Part shown: positions 25,715 to 35,058 of the stretch, piece after piece | Numbering within the stretch: the stretch's first letter is position 1 | Layout of the letters: each line of letters begins with the position of its first letter | Made by a program: the position numbers and the translations under genes | Notes under the pieces: generated by a model | The model's input: only the letters and a program-made list of their open reading frames with translations | What the model was told of the DNA's origin: nothing | The model's database searches: none | DNA from: AP-16 sp046727735 | GTDB lineage: Bacteria > Pseudomonadota > Alphaproteobacteria > Rhizobiales > Xanthobacteraceae | Assembly: GCA_046727735.1 (NCBI GenBank) | Contig: JBKPDF010000010.1 | Coordinates: forward strand, 1-64,000 | DNA length: 64,000 nt | Direction: 5' to 3'

Positions 25715-26893
25715 TCAGTTGCGCTCCACGCACATGGCGATGCCCATGCCGCCGCCGATGCAGAGCGTAGCGAGTCCCTTCTTGGCGTTGCGCTTCTCCA
25801 TCTCGTGGAGCAGCGTCACCAACACCCGCGCTCCGGAAGCGCCGATCGGGTGACCGATCGCAATTGCGCCGCCGTTGACGTTGACCTTGGCGGGATCCCA
25901 GCCGAGATCCTTGTTCACCGCGCAGGCCTGCGCCGCAAACGCCTCGTTGGCCTCCACGAGATCGAGATCGTCGGTCTTCCACCCGGCCTTCTTGAGCGCG
26001 GAGCGCGAGGATGGGATCGGGCCGGTACCCATGATGGCCGGATCGACGCCCGCCTGGGCCCAGGAGACGATCCGGGCGAGTACCTTGCGGCCTTCCTTGG
26101 CGGCTTGGCTCGCCTTCATCAGCACCACGGCCGCAGCGCCGTCATTGATGCCCGAGGCATTGCCTGCCGTCACGGTGCCGTCCTTGTCGAACGCCGGCCG
26201 GAGCTTCGACACCGCATCGAATGTAGTGCCGTGCCGAGGGTATTCATCGGCGTCGACGACCGTGTCGCCCTTGCGCGTCTTGATCGTGATCGGCGTGATC
26301 TCGTCCTTGAACCTCCCGCTCTTCTGGGCGGCCTCGGCCTTGTTCTGCGAGGCGACAGCGAACTCGTCCTGTTGGCGGCGAGTGATCTGCCACTGCTTGG
26401 CGACGTTCTCGGCGGTGTTGCCCATGTGGTACCCGTTGAACGCATCCCACAGCCCATCCTTGAGCATCGTGTCGACGAGCTCGAGGCCGCCCATCTTGGT
26501 GCCGTTGCGCAGATGCGCGCAGTGCGGGGCTTGGCTCATGGATTCCTGCCCGCCGGCAACGACGATCTCCGAATCGCCATTGAGGATCGCCTGGTAGCCG
26601 AGGGCGACGGAGCGCAATCCGGAGCCGCACAATTGGTTGACGCCCCAGGCCGGGATCTCGACCGGGAGCCCCGCCGCAATCGAGGCCTGGCGTGCCGGGT
26701 TCTGGCCCTGTCCGGCCGTGAGGATCTGGCCCAAGATAACCTCGGATACGCGCTCGGGCTCGACCCCGGCACGCTTCAGCGCCGCCGTGATCGCAACCTT
26801 TCCGAGCTCGTGGGCCGGCAGGCTTGCGAGCGCTCCGTTGAACGCGCCGACCGGGGTGCGCGTGGCACCGACAATGACGATATCGTCCTTCAT
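25715..26893 (-). CDS. phaA: acetyl-CoA acetyltransferase (beta-ketothiolase)
   Basis: This thiolase condenses two acetyl-CoA to acetoacetyl-CoA, first step of polyhydroxybutyrate synthesis. The 392-residue protein has the acylated cysteine in NQLCGSGLRSVALG near residue 88, the NEAFAAQ motif, the GGAIAIGHPIGASGARV histidine loop, and the C-terminal cysteine in TLCIGGGMGIAM. The start MKDDIVIVGATRTPVG at 26893 is typical. It is divergent from phaR across 279 bases, which must carry promoters for both; I found no confident PhaR binding site there. Confidence 0.97.
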   Translation of the reverse strand: MKDDIVIVGATRTPVGAFNGALASLPAHELGKVAITAALKRAGVEPERVSEVILGQILTAGQGQNPARQASIAAGLPVEIPAWGVNQLCGSGLRSVALGYQAILNGDSEIVVAGGQESMSQAPHCAHLRNGTKMGGLELVDTMLKDGLWDAFNGYHMGNTAENVAKQWQITRRQQDEFAVASQNKAEAAQKSGRFKDEITPITIKTRKGDTVVDADEYPRHGTTFDAVSKLRPAFDKDGTVTAGNASGINDGAAAVVLMKASQAAKEGRKVLARIVSWAQAGVDPAIMGTGPIPSSRSALKKAGWKTDDLDLVEANEAFAAQACAVNKDLGWDPAKVNVNGGAIAIGHPIGASGARVLVTLLHEMEKRNAKKGLATLCIGGGMGIAMCVERN

Positions 26894-27172
26894 TGCAAAA
26901 CTCCTCTCCAACAGCGGGATCGTGAGCGAGATTTAATGGCGGGCGGACAAGGAGGCTACCCTGACATGCCAGCCGCGGGCTTGCCGCAGATCGCATCCTC
27001 GGCAGGGCAGTACGCCCTTTCAATGACCCAGGTCAACAACGGGCGAACGTGCGCGGGCGCAAACACGGACCGGGAAATCGGCCCTGGCCGCAATCCGCGC
27101 ACAAAACGGTGGCTCCCGGGCGGGGAAAGTGCTTATTTTCCGCTGCAGCGAAGCCGGAACGTCGCACCCTAT

Positions 27173-27757
27173 ATGGCAAAAACCGCCGAACCGATCACGA
27201 TCAAGAAATATGCCAATCGTCGGCTCTACAACACCGGCACGAGCACCTATGTCACGCTCGAGGATCTCGCCGCGCTGGTCAAAAAGGGCGAGGACTTCGT
27301 CGTCTACGATGCCAAGACCGGCGAGGAAATCACTCGCTCGGTGCTCGCCCAGATCATCTTCGAGCAGGAGAACAAGGAAGGGCAGAATCTGCTGCCGATC
27401 GCCTTCCTGCGCCAGCTGATCCGGTTCTATGGCGACAGCATGCAGATGCTGGTCCCGCGCTATCTCGAAGTTTCGATCGAGTCGCTCACCCGCGAGCAGG
27501 AAAAATTCCGCCAGCAGATGGCGCAAGCGTTCGGCGTCGGCACGTTCGGCCCGCTGGAGGAGCAAGTCCGCCGCAACATGGAAATGTTCGAACGGGCGTT
27601 CGCAATGTTTGCGCCATTCGCGCGGCGCGAGGGGCAGCCGGCCGAAGAAGAAAGATCTTCGGGGTCTGGAACCGAGATCGACGAGCTCAAGCGCCAGCTC
27701 TCGGAGATGCAGAAGCGACTCGATCGGCTCACCGGCGGGCAAAAACAGGAAAGCTGA
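27173..27757 (+). CDS. phaR: polyhydroxyalkanoate synthesis repressor
   Basis: PhaR binds DNA and nascent PHB granules, releasing repression of phasin genes when polymer accumulates. The 194-residue protein has the PHB_acc_N DNA-binding domain (TIKKYANRRLYNTGTSTYVTLEDLA, about residues 8-70), then the PHB accumulation repeat (LPIAFLRQLIRFYGDSMQMLVPRYLE) and a C-terminal coiled coil (EIDELKRQLSEMQKRLDRL). The start at 27173 is set by the invariant N-terminal domain. A perfect CGCTGCAGCG palindrome sits about 30 bases upstream and might be an operator, but this is speculative. Confidence 0.95.
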   Translation: MAKTAEPITIKKYANRRLYNTGTSTYVTLEDLAALVKKGEDFVVYDAKTGEEITRSVLAQIIFEQENKEGQNLLPIAFLRQLIRFYGDSMQMLVPRYLEVSIESLTREQEKFRQQMAQAFGVGTFGPLEEQVRRNMEMFERAFAMFAPFARREGQPAEEERSSGSGTEIDELKRQLSEMQKRLDRLTGGQKQES

Positions 27758-27770
27758 GCGCGGCTGACCG

Positions 27771-27861
27771 TAGCCCCGGATGGAGCATCGCGCAGCGATG
27801 CGCAATCCGGGAGCGGCATTCCCGGATTTCGCGAGCGCTTCGCGCTCGCTCCATCCGGCTA
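27771..27861. repeat. intergenic palindromic repeat, family B
   Basis: TAGCCCCGGATGGAGC at the left and GCTCCATCCGGCTA at the right form a long imperfect inverted repeat. It also encloses smaller palindromes (GCATCGCGCAGCGATGC and GCGAGCGCTTCGCGCTCGC). It lies between the convergent phaR and gamma-glutamyltransferase genes and could act as a bidirectional transcript end, although no T-run follows. Confidence 0.75.
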
Positions 27862-27888
27862 TGGCGCCGCTTGCGGGGATGGCGGACC

Positions 27889-29466
27889 TCAATAGCCGAG
27901 CGCGGCGCCGTCCTTGCGGGGATCCGAGCCGCCCGTGAGTGTCCCGCGCTCCCAGTCGATCCGGATCGCCTGCCCCCCGCCCCACGGCGCGGCCGTGAGG
28001 GCGACGTCGTGGCCGCGGGCCTTTAGCCCCTCTGCGGTCGATCGCGGAACGCCGCGCTCGACCAAAGTCTGCTCATCGCCAAAGAACGCCCTGGGAAAAT
28101 CGGTCGCGCTCTGCACGTCCATGCCGTAATCGACCAAATTGAGCAGAAAGTGCGTGTGACCCATGGGCTGAAAATGGCTGCCCATCACGCCGAACGCGAC
28201 CTCGCAGCGTCCGTCTCGCATTGCCAGCGCCGGAATGATGGTGTGCATCGGCCGCTTACGCGGCCCGATCGCGTTGGGGTGCTCCGGGTCGGTCACGAAG
28301 CAGGCACCGCGGTTGTGCAACATGATGCCGGTCGCCTCCGTCGCAATACCGACGCCGAAATGCGAAAACAGCGAATTGATCAGCGATACCGCCATGCGGT
28401 CGCGATCGACCACCGTGAGGTAGACGGTATTGCCGCCGATCATGGCTGTGTCGGCGAGCGCGAGACGCTTTCCGGCGTCGATGCGGCCGGCCAAGGTTGC
28501 CGCGAAGCTCTTGTCGAGCAGTCCGGCCACATCGGCGCGCATGAAAGCCGGATCGGCGACATGCGCATTGCGAACCGAGTAGGCGAGCCGGGCTGCTTCC
28601 AATGCGAGGTGAAAACGCTCCGCGCCGAGCGGATCGAGCGCCGCAAGATCGAAGCGTTCGAGGATATTGAGCATGACGAGTGCGGTCAGGCCTTGTCCGT
28701 TTGGGGGCAGTTCGATCACCTCGTAACCGCGATAGTTCGTGGCGATCGGAGCGGCCGGCTCGCCGCGGTGCTCGGCGAAATCCTCGAGCGTGAGAACGCC
28801 GCCGCGCGCCGCGACGGTCGCGACGATGTCTTGCGCGATGCGCCCTCGATAGAACGCGCCAGGACCGTCGGCCGCGATGGCCTTCAGCGTCTCGGCCAAT
28901 GCGCCGAGCCGCAGCACCTCGCCGGCCTCCGGCGCCCGGCCATCGCGCAGGAAATGCCGAGTAGCGCCCGCGTCGCGCTCAAGCTGCTCAACGAGCGAGG
29001 ACCAGTCGTAAGCGACGCGGGCAGCGACCGGGAACCCGGTTTCGGCATAGTGGATGGCGGGGCGCAGCGCGCGGTCGAGGCCGAACCGGCCGTGGGTCGC
29101 CAGGATGGCATGCCACGCCTCGACCGCTCCCGGAACCGTGACCGCATGAACCGAGTCGAGGCCGACGCTCGAGGCATCGCCCAGGAGCTCGATCCGCATG
29201 CGGGCGCCGGTCCGGCCCGATCCGTTGTAGCCCCAGATCGGCGCGCCCGGCTTGGCAATGAGGCAGAAGCAGTCGCCGCCGATGCCGGTCATCTGCGGCT
29301 CCACGACGCCGAGCACCGCAACGGCCGCGATCGCCGCGTCCGCTGCATTGCCTCCCGCCCGCAGCGCCTCGATGGCGGCAAGGCTAGCCAACGGGTGCGA
29401 GGTCGCGGCCATGCCCTCGCAGGCGATCACGGGCGAGCGGCCGGGGAGGTGGAAATCGCGAGCCAT
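27889..29466 (-). CDS. gamma-glutamyltransferase-family protein
   Basis: An Ntn-hydrolase of about 525 residues related to gamma-glutamyltransferase. Family members autoprocess before a threonine that becomes the nucleophile; here the site is GGNTVYLTVVDRD with Thr at about residue 347. The N-terminal large-subunit motif AIEALRAGGNAADAAIAAVAVLGVVEPQMTGIGGDCF is intact, as is PRKRPMHTIIPA in the small subunit. There is no signal peptide, unlike classic periplasmic GGT, so the protein is probably cytosolic and could act on another amide. ATG 29466 is preferred to the TTG two codons earlier. Confidence 0.85.
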   Translation of the reverse strand: MARDFHLPGRSPVIACEGMAATSHPLASLAAIEALRAGGNAADAAIAAVAVLGVVEPQMTGIGGDCFCLIAKPGAPIWGYNGSGRTGARMRIELLGDASSVGLDSVHAVTVPGAVEAWHAILATHGRFGLDRALRPAIHYAETGFPVAARVAYDWSSLVEQLERDAGATRHFLRDGRAPEAGEVLRLGALAETLKAIAADGPGAFYRGRIAQDIVATVAARGGVLTLEDFAEHRGEPAAPIATNYRGYEVIELPPNGQGLTALVMLNILERFDLAALDPLGAERFHLALEAARLAYSVRNAHVADPAFMRADVAGLLDKSFAATLAGRIDAGKRLALADTAMIGGNTVYLTVVDRDRMAVSLINSLFSHFGVGIATEATGIMLHNRGACFVTDPEHPNAIGPRKRPMHTIIPALAMRDGRCEVAFGVMGSHFQPMGHTHFLLNLVDYGMDVQSATDFPRAFFGDEQTLVERGVPRSTAEGLKARGHDVALTAAPWGGGQAIRIDWERGTLTGGSDPRKDGAALGY

Positions 29467-29494
29467 CCTCAATCCGGCGCGCGAAGGCGGCCGG

Positions 29495-29917
29495 TCACTG
29501 GCCCGGTGCCCGCGCCTCGAGCCGCTCGATCGCGCGGCGATGGCGCACCGCCCGCCCGGAGGTGGCCAACCCGGCAGCGAGGTCGACGAGGCAGATGGCG
29601 GTGATCACCGCGAAAATCGAGTTCGCGGCCTCCTTCACCAGCAGGAATTCCGCAATCGCCCCGAGCAGCACCAGCATGGACAGCAAATGATCCATCATCG
29701 GCTTGCCGGCGGCCCGGTTCGCCTTGAGCCCCTCGATGAACAGCAGAAACAACGCGATCGCGATCACGACGTCCCCGAAGGTGACCGCCCATTCGGCCCG
29801 CGACGGCATCTGCACGGTCGCCAACCGATCGCTCCACTGCACGCCGGGCGTAAGGAATACGATCATGTTGTAGATCGCGAGCGGAATGATCAGCAGCGGA
29901 AAGCCAATGAGAAACAC
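29495..29917 (-). CDS. conserved small membrane protein, unknown function
   Basis: A 140-residue protein with about four hydrophobic helices: IGFPLLIIPLAIYNMIVFL at the start, FGDVVIAIALFLLFIEGL, LLSMLVLLGAIAEFLLV and SIFAVITAICLVDLAAGLA. The cytosolic tail is basic (RHRRAIERLEAR). It resembles uncharacterised inner-membrane proteins of Hyphomicrobiales. It ends just before the gamma-glutamyltransferase gene on the same strand (28 bases), so the two may be co-transcribed. Confidence 0.72.
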   Translation of the reverse strand: MFLIGFPLLIIPLAIYNMIVFLTPGVQWSDRLATVQMPSRAEWAVTFGDVVIAIALFLLFIEGLKANRAAGKPMMDHLLSMLVLLGAIAEFLLVKEAANSIFAVITAICLVDLAAGLATSGRAVRHRRAIERLEARAPGQ

Positions 29918-30086
29918 GGTAAGCGCGCCTCCTTGCGCCGGGGCGGGCCGGCCGCGGCAGACAGAGCAAAATGCGAAGGCGAGCCCCCGTCCCCCGGCTC
30001 ACGCCGCAGTCTAGCGCGCGAAACGCCGGGGTTCCAAGCGAGAGCGAGCGAATTCGCCCGGATTCCGGCAAGACTGACGGAAGCCG

Positions 30087-30272
30087 CTAAACCTCGGTCT
30101 TGGGCTTGAGCACCTGCCGGCCCTTGTACATGCCGGTCTTGAGATCGATGTGATGCGGGCGCCGCAGCTCGCCGGAATCCTTGTCCTCGATATATGTCGG
30201 CTTGCGCAGAGCGTCGGCGGAGCGCCGCATGCCCCGCTTCGAGGGCGATACTTTGCGTTTCGGGACGGCCAT
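30087..30272 (-). CDS. rpmF: 50S ribosomal protein L32
   Basis: A 61-residue ribosomal protein, beginning with the diagnostic MAVPKRKVSPSKRGMRRSAD and continuing with RRPHHIDLKTGMYKGRQVL. It lacks the paired cysteines of zinc-binding L32 forms, as usual in alphaproteobacteria. The ATG at 30272 is fixed by the family N-terminus even though the frame is open further upstream. Confidence 0.98.
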   Translation of the reverse strand: MAVPKRKVSPSKRGMRRSADALRKPTYIEDKDSGELRRPHHIDLKTGMYKGRQVLKPKTEV

Positions 30273-30479
30273 GGTTCTTAATTCCTCGGTCTGGGCATTG
30301 GGATCTAGCCGCTGGCGCCGCGGTGAAGTGAAGGCGCGCTTATAGAAGATGGGTCCAGCGGGGGCTAGCCCCCGCCGGGAGGACGACCCGCAACAGTGGA
30401 TCCGGGGTCGCACGAATACGCGGCCCGGTGCCCAAGGCCGAGGAGTTCATATGCGGTCTTCTGCACGGTCCCGCCACTG

Positions 30480-32546
30480 ATGCATCGCCCCGGGGGTTCG
30501 CGCAGCCGTCGAAGCGCGGCGGTGATCTCTGCCGCGCTCTGCCTATTTGTGAGCCTCGGCGCCGCCGAGGCGCGCCCGACGCATCCGCTCGATCCGCTCG
30601 ACGCGGAGGAACTCCTCGCCATCCGCGACGTGCTGGCAAACAGCGGCCGCTTCTCGCCCGAGACGAAATTCGCCTGGATCACGCTCGAGGAGCCCGTGAA
30701 GGCGTCGGTGCAGCGCTTCGAGGCGGGCCAGGCCTTTCCACGCCGGGCCCGGCTCGTGGCCCTCGATTTCGGCCGGCACAAGAATTTTGCGGCGACGGTC
30801 GATGTCGGCGCCCGGCGGCTCGAAGCCGTGGATGATTTGGGCAATCTGCAGCCGGGCCTCACCGATTACGATCTCGAACGCGCGCGCGAAATCCTCGATT
30901 CCGATCCGACGATCAAGGACACGCTGGCGCGCCACGGCCTACAGGTGGATGGCGCAGTATCGCATTCTGTGCGGGAAATTTTTCTCGGCGTGGGCGAAGA
31001 CCCGGATCTTCGGGGCGAGTCCGGCCGGCTCGTCCGCGTGCTGTTCGGCTCCGATCCGGACGCCATCAACGATTTCGGGCCCATCCTCGATTCGATCATG
31101 GCGGTCGTCGACGTGTATGGCGGCCGCGTCGTGCGCTGGTACGAGTTTCCCGGGGCACCGAACCGAAAGGTGTCGCACGACATTTTCGATGCTCGCGTGC
31201 GCGGCGGTCCGAGCCCGCCGGAAGTGCTGCGTCCGGTGCGCGCACAAGGCGCCAATTTCTCCGTGGACGGCAACGAAGTGCGGTGGGCGGGCTGGCACTT
31301 TCGCTTCAGCTTCAACGTGCGCGAGGGCTTGGTGCTGCATCAGGTCCAGTTCGAGGATGGCGGCAGGCAGCGCTCGATCCTTTACCGCGCATCGGTTTCC
31401 GAGGTGATGAGCCGCTACGGCGATGCCGCCCGCGTGTGGCCGGCCGTGGAGTTTCTCGACGAGGCGAATTTCGGCCTCGGCCTGCTTTCCGTTCCGGCGG
31501 CGCGCGGCCGCGAAGTGCCGGCCAATACCGTCACCTTGAGTCCATTGCTGCCGGATGCGCGCGCCGACGGCTTCGGCCGCGTCCTGCACGACCGCATCTA
31601 TGTCTACGAGCGCGACGCCGGATTGCTCGGGTATTACCGGCAGGATGCCGCAACGATCCAAGCCCGCGCGAACGAACTGGTCATCGGCTTCCTCGCGTCG
31701 GCCGGAAATTATGCCTACGGCCTCGATTGGGTATTCAGACCCGACGGCTCGTTCGCATTCGAAGCCGAGCTCGCCGGCCAAATCCTCACGAAGCTGGTGA
31801 CGGCCGGCCAATGTCGCTCCTGCGCGACGCAGGCGGGCGCGGAACCGCAAACCCGCGGCGCCGGCGAGCGGAGCACAGAACCGGAGGATTTCTACGGCAC
31901 GATGGTAGCCCCGCATGTCGTCGGCATCGGTCATCAGCATTGGTTCAACCTGCGGCTCGATTTCGATGTCGACGGCGCGAGCAATGCAGTGACGGAAAAC
32001 GAGGTCAGCCGAGTCGCCGCGCCGGGTAATGATGCGGACGCGACGCCGTATTTCACCCAAGTCCGCCGGGCGCTCGGCGAAGCCGCGGAAGCCAAGCGCG
32101 ACGCCGATGACGCCGTCGGGCGAAGCTGGACCGTCTTCAATCCTTCGGCCCTCGGGCCAACGGGACGACCCGCCGGCTACACCATCGTGCCCGGCGGAAA
32201 TGCCCAGAGCCTGTTTCCGCGCTGGCGCGAGCGCGGACCGGCCGGCTTCACCTTTCACCATTTCTGGGTGACGCCGTTCCGCGACGGCGAGCTCTTTGCC
32301 GCGGGCCAATATCCGAACCAGCCGCCGAAGGGTTACGCCGACACGCTCTATCACCATGCCGGCGAGGAAAGCATTCGCGATCGCGACATCGTCGTCTGGT
32401 ATTCGCTCGGCGATACCCACGTGGTCCGGCCCGAGGATTTCCCGCTGATGTCGAACATGAAGCTTTTCGTGCGGTTCGTCCCGGATGGATTTTTCGCGAA
32501 GAACCCGGCGCTGCGCCATGTGATCGAAGAAGGCAAGTCGCCGTAG
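30480..32546 (+). CDS. copper amine oxidase homologue with altered cofactor motif
   Basis: A 688-residue protein of the copper-containing primary-amine oxidase family, which oxidises amines to aldehydes with release of ammonia and H2O2. From ATG 30480 it has a signal peptide (basic RSRRSAAV then a hydrophobic core ending GAAEA), so it should be periplasmic. The three copper histidines are present: HQH at residues 485 and 487, and His647 in THVVRPEDFP. The catalytic-base Asp is Asp327 (FLDEANFG). The tyrosine that becomes topaquinone is Tyr411, but its motif is SAGNYAYGLDW; the acidic residue that normally follows (NYD or NYE) is Ala. Activity is therefore uncertain. Confidence 0.88.
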   Translation: MHRPGGSRSRRSAAVISAALCLFVSLGAAEARPTHPLDPLDAEELLAIRDVLANSGRFSPETKFAWITLEEPVKASVQRFEAGQAFPRRARLVALDFGRHKNFAATVDVGARRLEAVDDLGNLQPGLTDYDLERAREILDSDPTIKDTLARHGLQVDGAVSHSVREIFLGVGEDPDLRGESGRLVRVLFGSDPDAINDFGPILDSIMAVVDVYGGRVVRWYEFPGAPNRKVSHDIFDARVRGGPSPPEVLRPVRAQGANFSVDGNEVRWAGWHFRFSFNVREGLVLHQVQFEDGGRQRSILYRASVSEVMSRYGDAARVWPAVEFLDEANFGLGLLSVPAARGREVPANTVTLSPLLPDARADGFGRVLHDRIYVYERDAGLLGYYRQDAATIQARANELVIGFLASAGNYAYGLDWVFRPDGSFAFEAELAGQILTKLVTAGQCRSCATQAGAEPQTRGAGERSTEPEDFYGTMVAPHVVGIGHQHWFNLRLDFDVDGASNAVTENEVSRVAAPGNDADATPYFTQVRRALGEAAEAKRDADDAVGRSWTVFNPSALGPTGRPAGYTIVPGGNAQSLFPRWRERGPAGFTFHHFWVTPFRDGELFAAGQYPNQPPKGYADTLYHHAGEESIRDRDIVVWYSLGDTHVVRPEDFPLMSNMKLFVRFVPDGFFAKNPALRHVIEEGKSP

Positions 32547-32724
32547 CGGCGAGCGGCGCGAGCCCATGCTCGGCGTCGCAGTTCAACCGCAGCGCCGCGG
32601 ACGTACGATCGAGATCGCGGAAGACGAACCCTCGGGTGCGTTCGGTTGACGATTTTTTGACACGTTGGCCGGCAATGGTTCACGGCTCTTCGATCCGACT
32701 CGATGGCAAATCGCACCAGCCCGC

Positions 32725-33246
32725 ATGCCGAAACGTGATTGGCGACTTCACTGCGGACGTCTCCTGCTCCTCGCCGCGCTCGGCGGGTGCGCGCAAGCCG
32801 TCGATCCGCAGCCGAGCTTCTATCGCAGCCTCGCGGCTCCCGGCGCCGAGCTCGACGCGTCCGCGGCGCAGTCGATGATTTCCGGCTACCGCCGCAACAA
32901 CGGCCTCGCCGCGGTCGAGCTCGATCCGGTGCTGATGAGCATGGCGCAAGACCAGGCCCGCGCGATGGCGGCGCGCGACAGGCTCGACCATGCCGTCGGC
33001 CGCAGCTTCACGGACCGCATCCGCGCGTCAGGTTTGGATGCGAAATCCGCAGCCGAGAACGTCGGCGCCGGATACCATACGCTCGCCGAGGCCTTCTCGG
33101 GCTGGCGCGATTCCGCTTCCCACCGCGGCAACATGTTGCTGCCCGGTGCGACCCGGATGGGAATTGCGGCCGTGTATGCGCCCGGCTCCAAATACAAGGT
33201 GTTCTGGTCCTTGATCCTCGCCGCGCCGGACGAGAAGCGAGGCTGA
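32725..33246 (+). CDS. CAP/SCP-domain lipoprotein
   Basis: A 173-residue predicted lipoprotein with one CAP (SCP/PR-1-like) domain. From ATG 32725 the signal peptide ends in the lipobox LAALGGC. CAP motifs are visible: YRRNNGLAAVELDPVLMSMAQDQA, DHAVGRSFTDRI, AENVGAGYHTLAEAFSGWRDSASHRGNML and YKVFWSLILA. The paired histidines and acidic residues of the CAP cavity are retained. Bacterial members are envelope-associated with poorly known roles. The frame is open from 32665, but that start would place the signal peptide internally. Confidence 0.85.
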   Translation: MPKRDWRLHCGRLLLLAALGGCAQAVDPQPSFYRSLAAPGAELDASAAQSMISGYRRNNGLAAVELDPVLMSMAQDQARAMAARDRLDHAVGRSFTDRIRASGLDAKSAAENVGAGYHTLAEAFSGWRDSASHRGNMLLPGATRMGIAAVYAPGSKYKVFWSLILAAPDEKRG

Positions 33247-33266
33247 CGGGACGCTCGCTCGGCCTG

Positions 33267-33362
33267 CTCCCTCTCCCGTGGGGAGAGGGATGGGGTGAGG
33301 GGTTTGATCTCTCGATGTCGTGGCCCCTCACCCCAACCCTCTCCCCAACGGGGAGAGGGAGT
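33267..33362. repeat. intergenic palindromic repeat, family C (copy 1)
   Basis: CTCCCTCTCCCGTGGGGAGAGGGATGGGGTGAGGGG faces CCCCTCACCCCAACCCTCTCCCC...GGGGAGAGGGAG as a long inverted repeat. Only short segments are quoted. Related copies are at 35665-35812 and, remarkably, inside fbiC at 47691-47925. Confidence 0.85.
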
Positions 33363-33439
33363 TCGCCCAGTTTGCGGCTGCCTTGGTGGATCGCCGCGAG
33401 TTAAGATCCGTGTAGGCCTTGTGTAAGCTCGAAGCTCGC

Positions 33440-35050
33440 ATGCTGCCGCACATCCGCAATTACGACGAGCTGTATCGCCAATTCCGCTGGCAGGTGCCCG
33501 AGCGCTACAACATCGGCGTCGACGTGTGCGATCGCTGGGCGCAAACCGATCCGGACCGGCTCGCGATCCTGAATGTGCGCGCCGACGGCACCCAGCAGGA
33601 GATCCGCTACGGCTGGCTGAAGGAGCGATCGGACCGGCTCGCAAACGCGCTTCGCGCCCACGGGATCGCGCGCGGCGACCGCGTTGCGATTCTCCTGCCG
33701 CAGATGCCGGAAGTCGTGATCAGCCACGTGGCCGTCTACAAGCTCGGCGCGGTCGCGCTGCCGCTCGCAAGTCTGTTCGGCGTCGATGCCTTGGCCTATC
33801 GCCTGGAAAATTCCGGCGCCAAAGCGGTCGTGACCAACACCCAGGGCGCGGCGAAGATCGCCGACATCCGCGAAAAGCTTCCCGAGCTGAACATCGTGCT
33901 CTCGACCGACGGACCCGGCGAGGGCGCGGATGGTTTTCACGAGACGATCGGGCGCGCGGCCACTGCCTTCACGGCGGTCGATACCGGGCCCGACGATCCG
34001 GCGATGATGATCTATACGTCGGGCACCACCGGCCCGGCGAAGGGGGCGCTGCACGGCCACCGCGTGCTGCTGGGCCATTTGCCGGGCGTCGAGCTGCCGC
34101 ACGATTTCTTTCCGCAGCCCGGCGACAGGTTTTGGACGCCGTCCGACTGGGCCTGGGCGGGCGGCCTGCTCGACGTGCTGCTGCCGAGCCTGCATTTCGG
34201 GGTCCCGGTAGTGGCCAAGAAAATCGAAAAATTCGATCCGGACGAGGCGTTCCGGTTGATGAGCGCGACCGGCGTGCGCAACGCATTCGTCGCGCCGACC
34301 GCGTTGCGCATGCTGCGCACCGCGGCGGACCCGCGCTACGATCTCGAGCTGCGCACGCTGGGCTCCGGGGGAGAATCGCTCGGCATCGAGACCTTCGAGT
34401 GGGGCAAATCCGCGCTCGGCCTCGACATCAACGAGTTCTACGGGCAGACCGAGTGCAACCTAGTGCTCTCCTCCTGTGCTTCGATCGGGGTGTCGCGCCC
34501 GGGCGCGATCGGCAAGCAGGTGCCGGGCCACGCGGTCGCCGTGATCCGGCCGGACGGGAAGGTCGCGGCCGCGGACGAGCTCGGACAGATCGCGGTGCGG
34601 AGACCCGATCCGGTGATGTTCCTCGGCTACTGGGGACGCGAAGAAGCCACAGAAGAAAAATTCGTCGGCGATTGGATGACCACGGGCGACCAGGGCGTCA
34701 TGGACGAGGAGGGCTATTTCCGCTTCGTCGGCCGCGACGACGACGTGATCACGTCGGCGGGCTATCGCATCGGGCCGGGCGAGATCGAGGATTGCCTGAT
34801 CCGGCATCCGGCGGTGGCGCTCGCCGCCGTCGTCGGGAAGCCCGACCCGGTCCGCACCGAGATCGTCAAGGCGTTCATCGTGCTCAAGCCGGGGCACGAA
34901 CCCTCGGACGCGCTTGCTGCGGACATCCGCAATTTCGTGCGGACCAAACTATCGGCGCACGAATATCCGCGCGAAGTGGCCTTCATCGACGAGATGCCGA
35001 TGACCACCACCGGCAAGGTGATCCGCCGCCTGTTGCGCGCGCGCTCCTGA
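33440..35050 (+). CDS. AMP-forming acyl-CoA synthetase
   Basis: A 536-residue ANL-superfamily enzyme that activates a carboxylic acid with ATP and CoA. Signatures in order: MMIYTSGTTGPAKGALHGHR (P-loop-like A3) at about residues 193-212, NEFYGQTECNLV (A5), TGDQGVMDEEGYFRFVGRDDDVITSAGYRIGPGEIE (hinge and A8) and the catalytic lysine in TTTGKVIRRLL at the end. The HGHRVLLGHLPGVELPHDFFP region and overall length resemble medium-chain/acetyl-CoA synthetase-like (ACSM) enzymes. The substrate is unknown. Start ATG 33440 is the first in frame that gives the normal N-terminus (IRNYDELYRQFRWQVPERYN). Confidence 0.9.
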   Translation: MLPHIRNYDELYRQFRWQVPERYNIGVDVCDRWAQTDPDRLAILNVRADGTQQEIRYGWLKERSDRLANALRAHGIARGDRVAILLPQMPEVVISHVAVYKLGAVALPLASLFGVDALAYRLENSGAKAVVTNTQGAAKIADIREKLPELNIVLSTDGPGEGADGFHETIGRAATAFTAVDTGPDDPAMMIYTSGTTGPAKGALHGHRVLLGHLPGVELPHDFFPQPGDRFWTPSDWAWAGGLLDVLLPSLHFGVPVVAKKIEKFDPDEAFRLMSATGVRNAFVAPTALRMLRTAADPRYDLELRTLGSGGESLGIETFEWGKSALGLDINEFYGQTECNLVLSSCASIGVSRPGAIGKQVPGHAVAVIRPDGKVAAADELGQIAVRRPDPVMFLGYWGREEATEEKFVGDWMTTGDQGVMDEEGYFRFVGRDDDVITSAGYRIGPGEIEDCLIRHPAVALAAVVGKPDPVRTEIVKAFIVLKPGHEPSDALAADIRNFVRTKLSAHEYPREVAFIDEMPMTTTGKVIRRLLRARS

Positions 35051-35058
35051 GCAGCAGA

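Noticed and set aside
27120..27172. PhaR operator in the phaA-phaR gap
   Set aside because: Only a CGCTGCAGCG palindrome is present. It does not match a known PhaR site closely enough to annotate.
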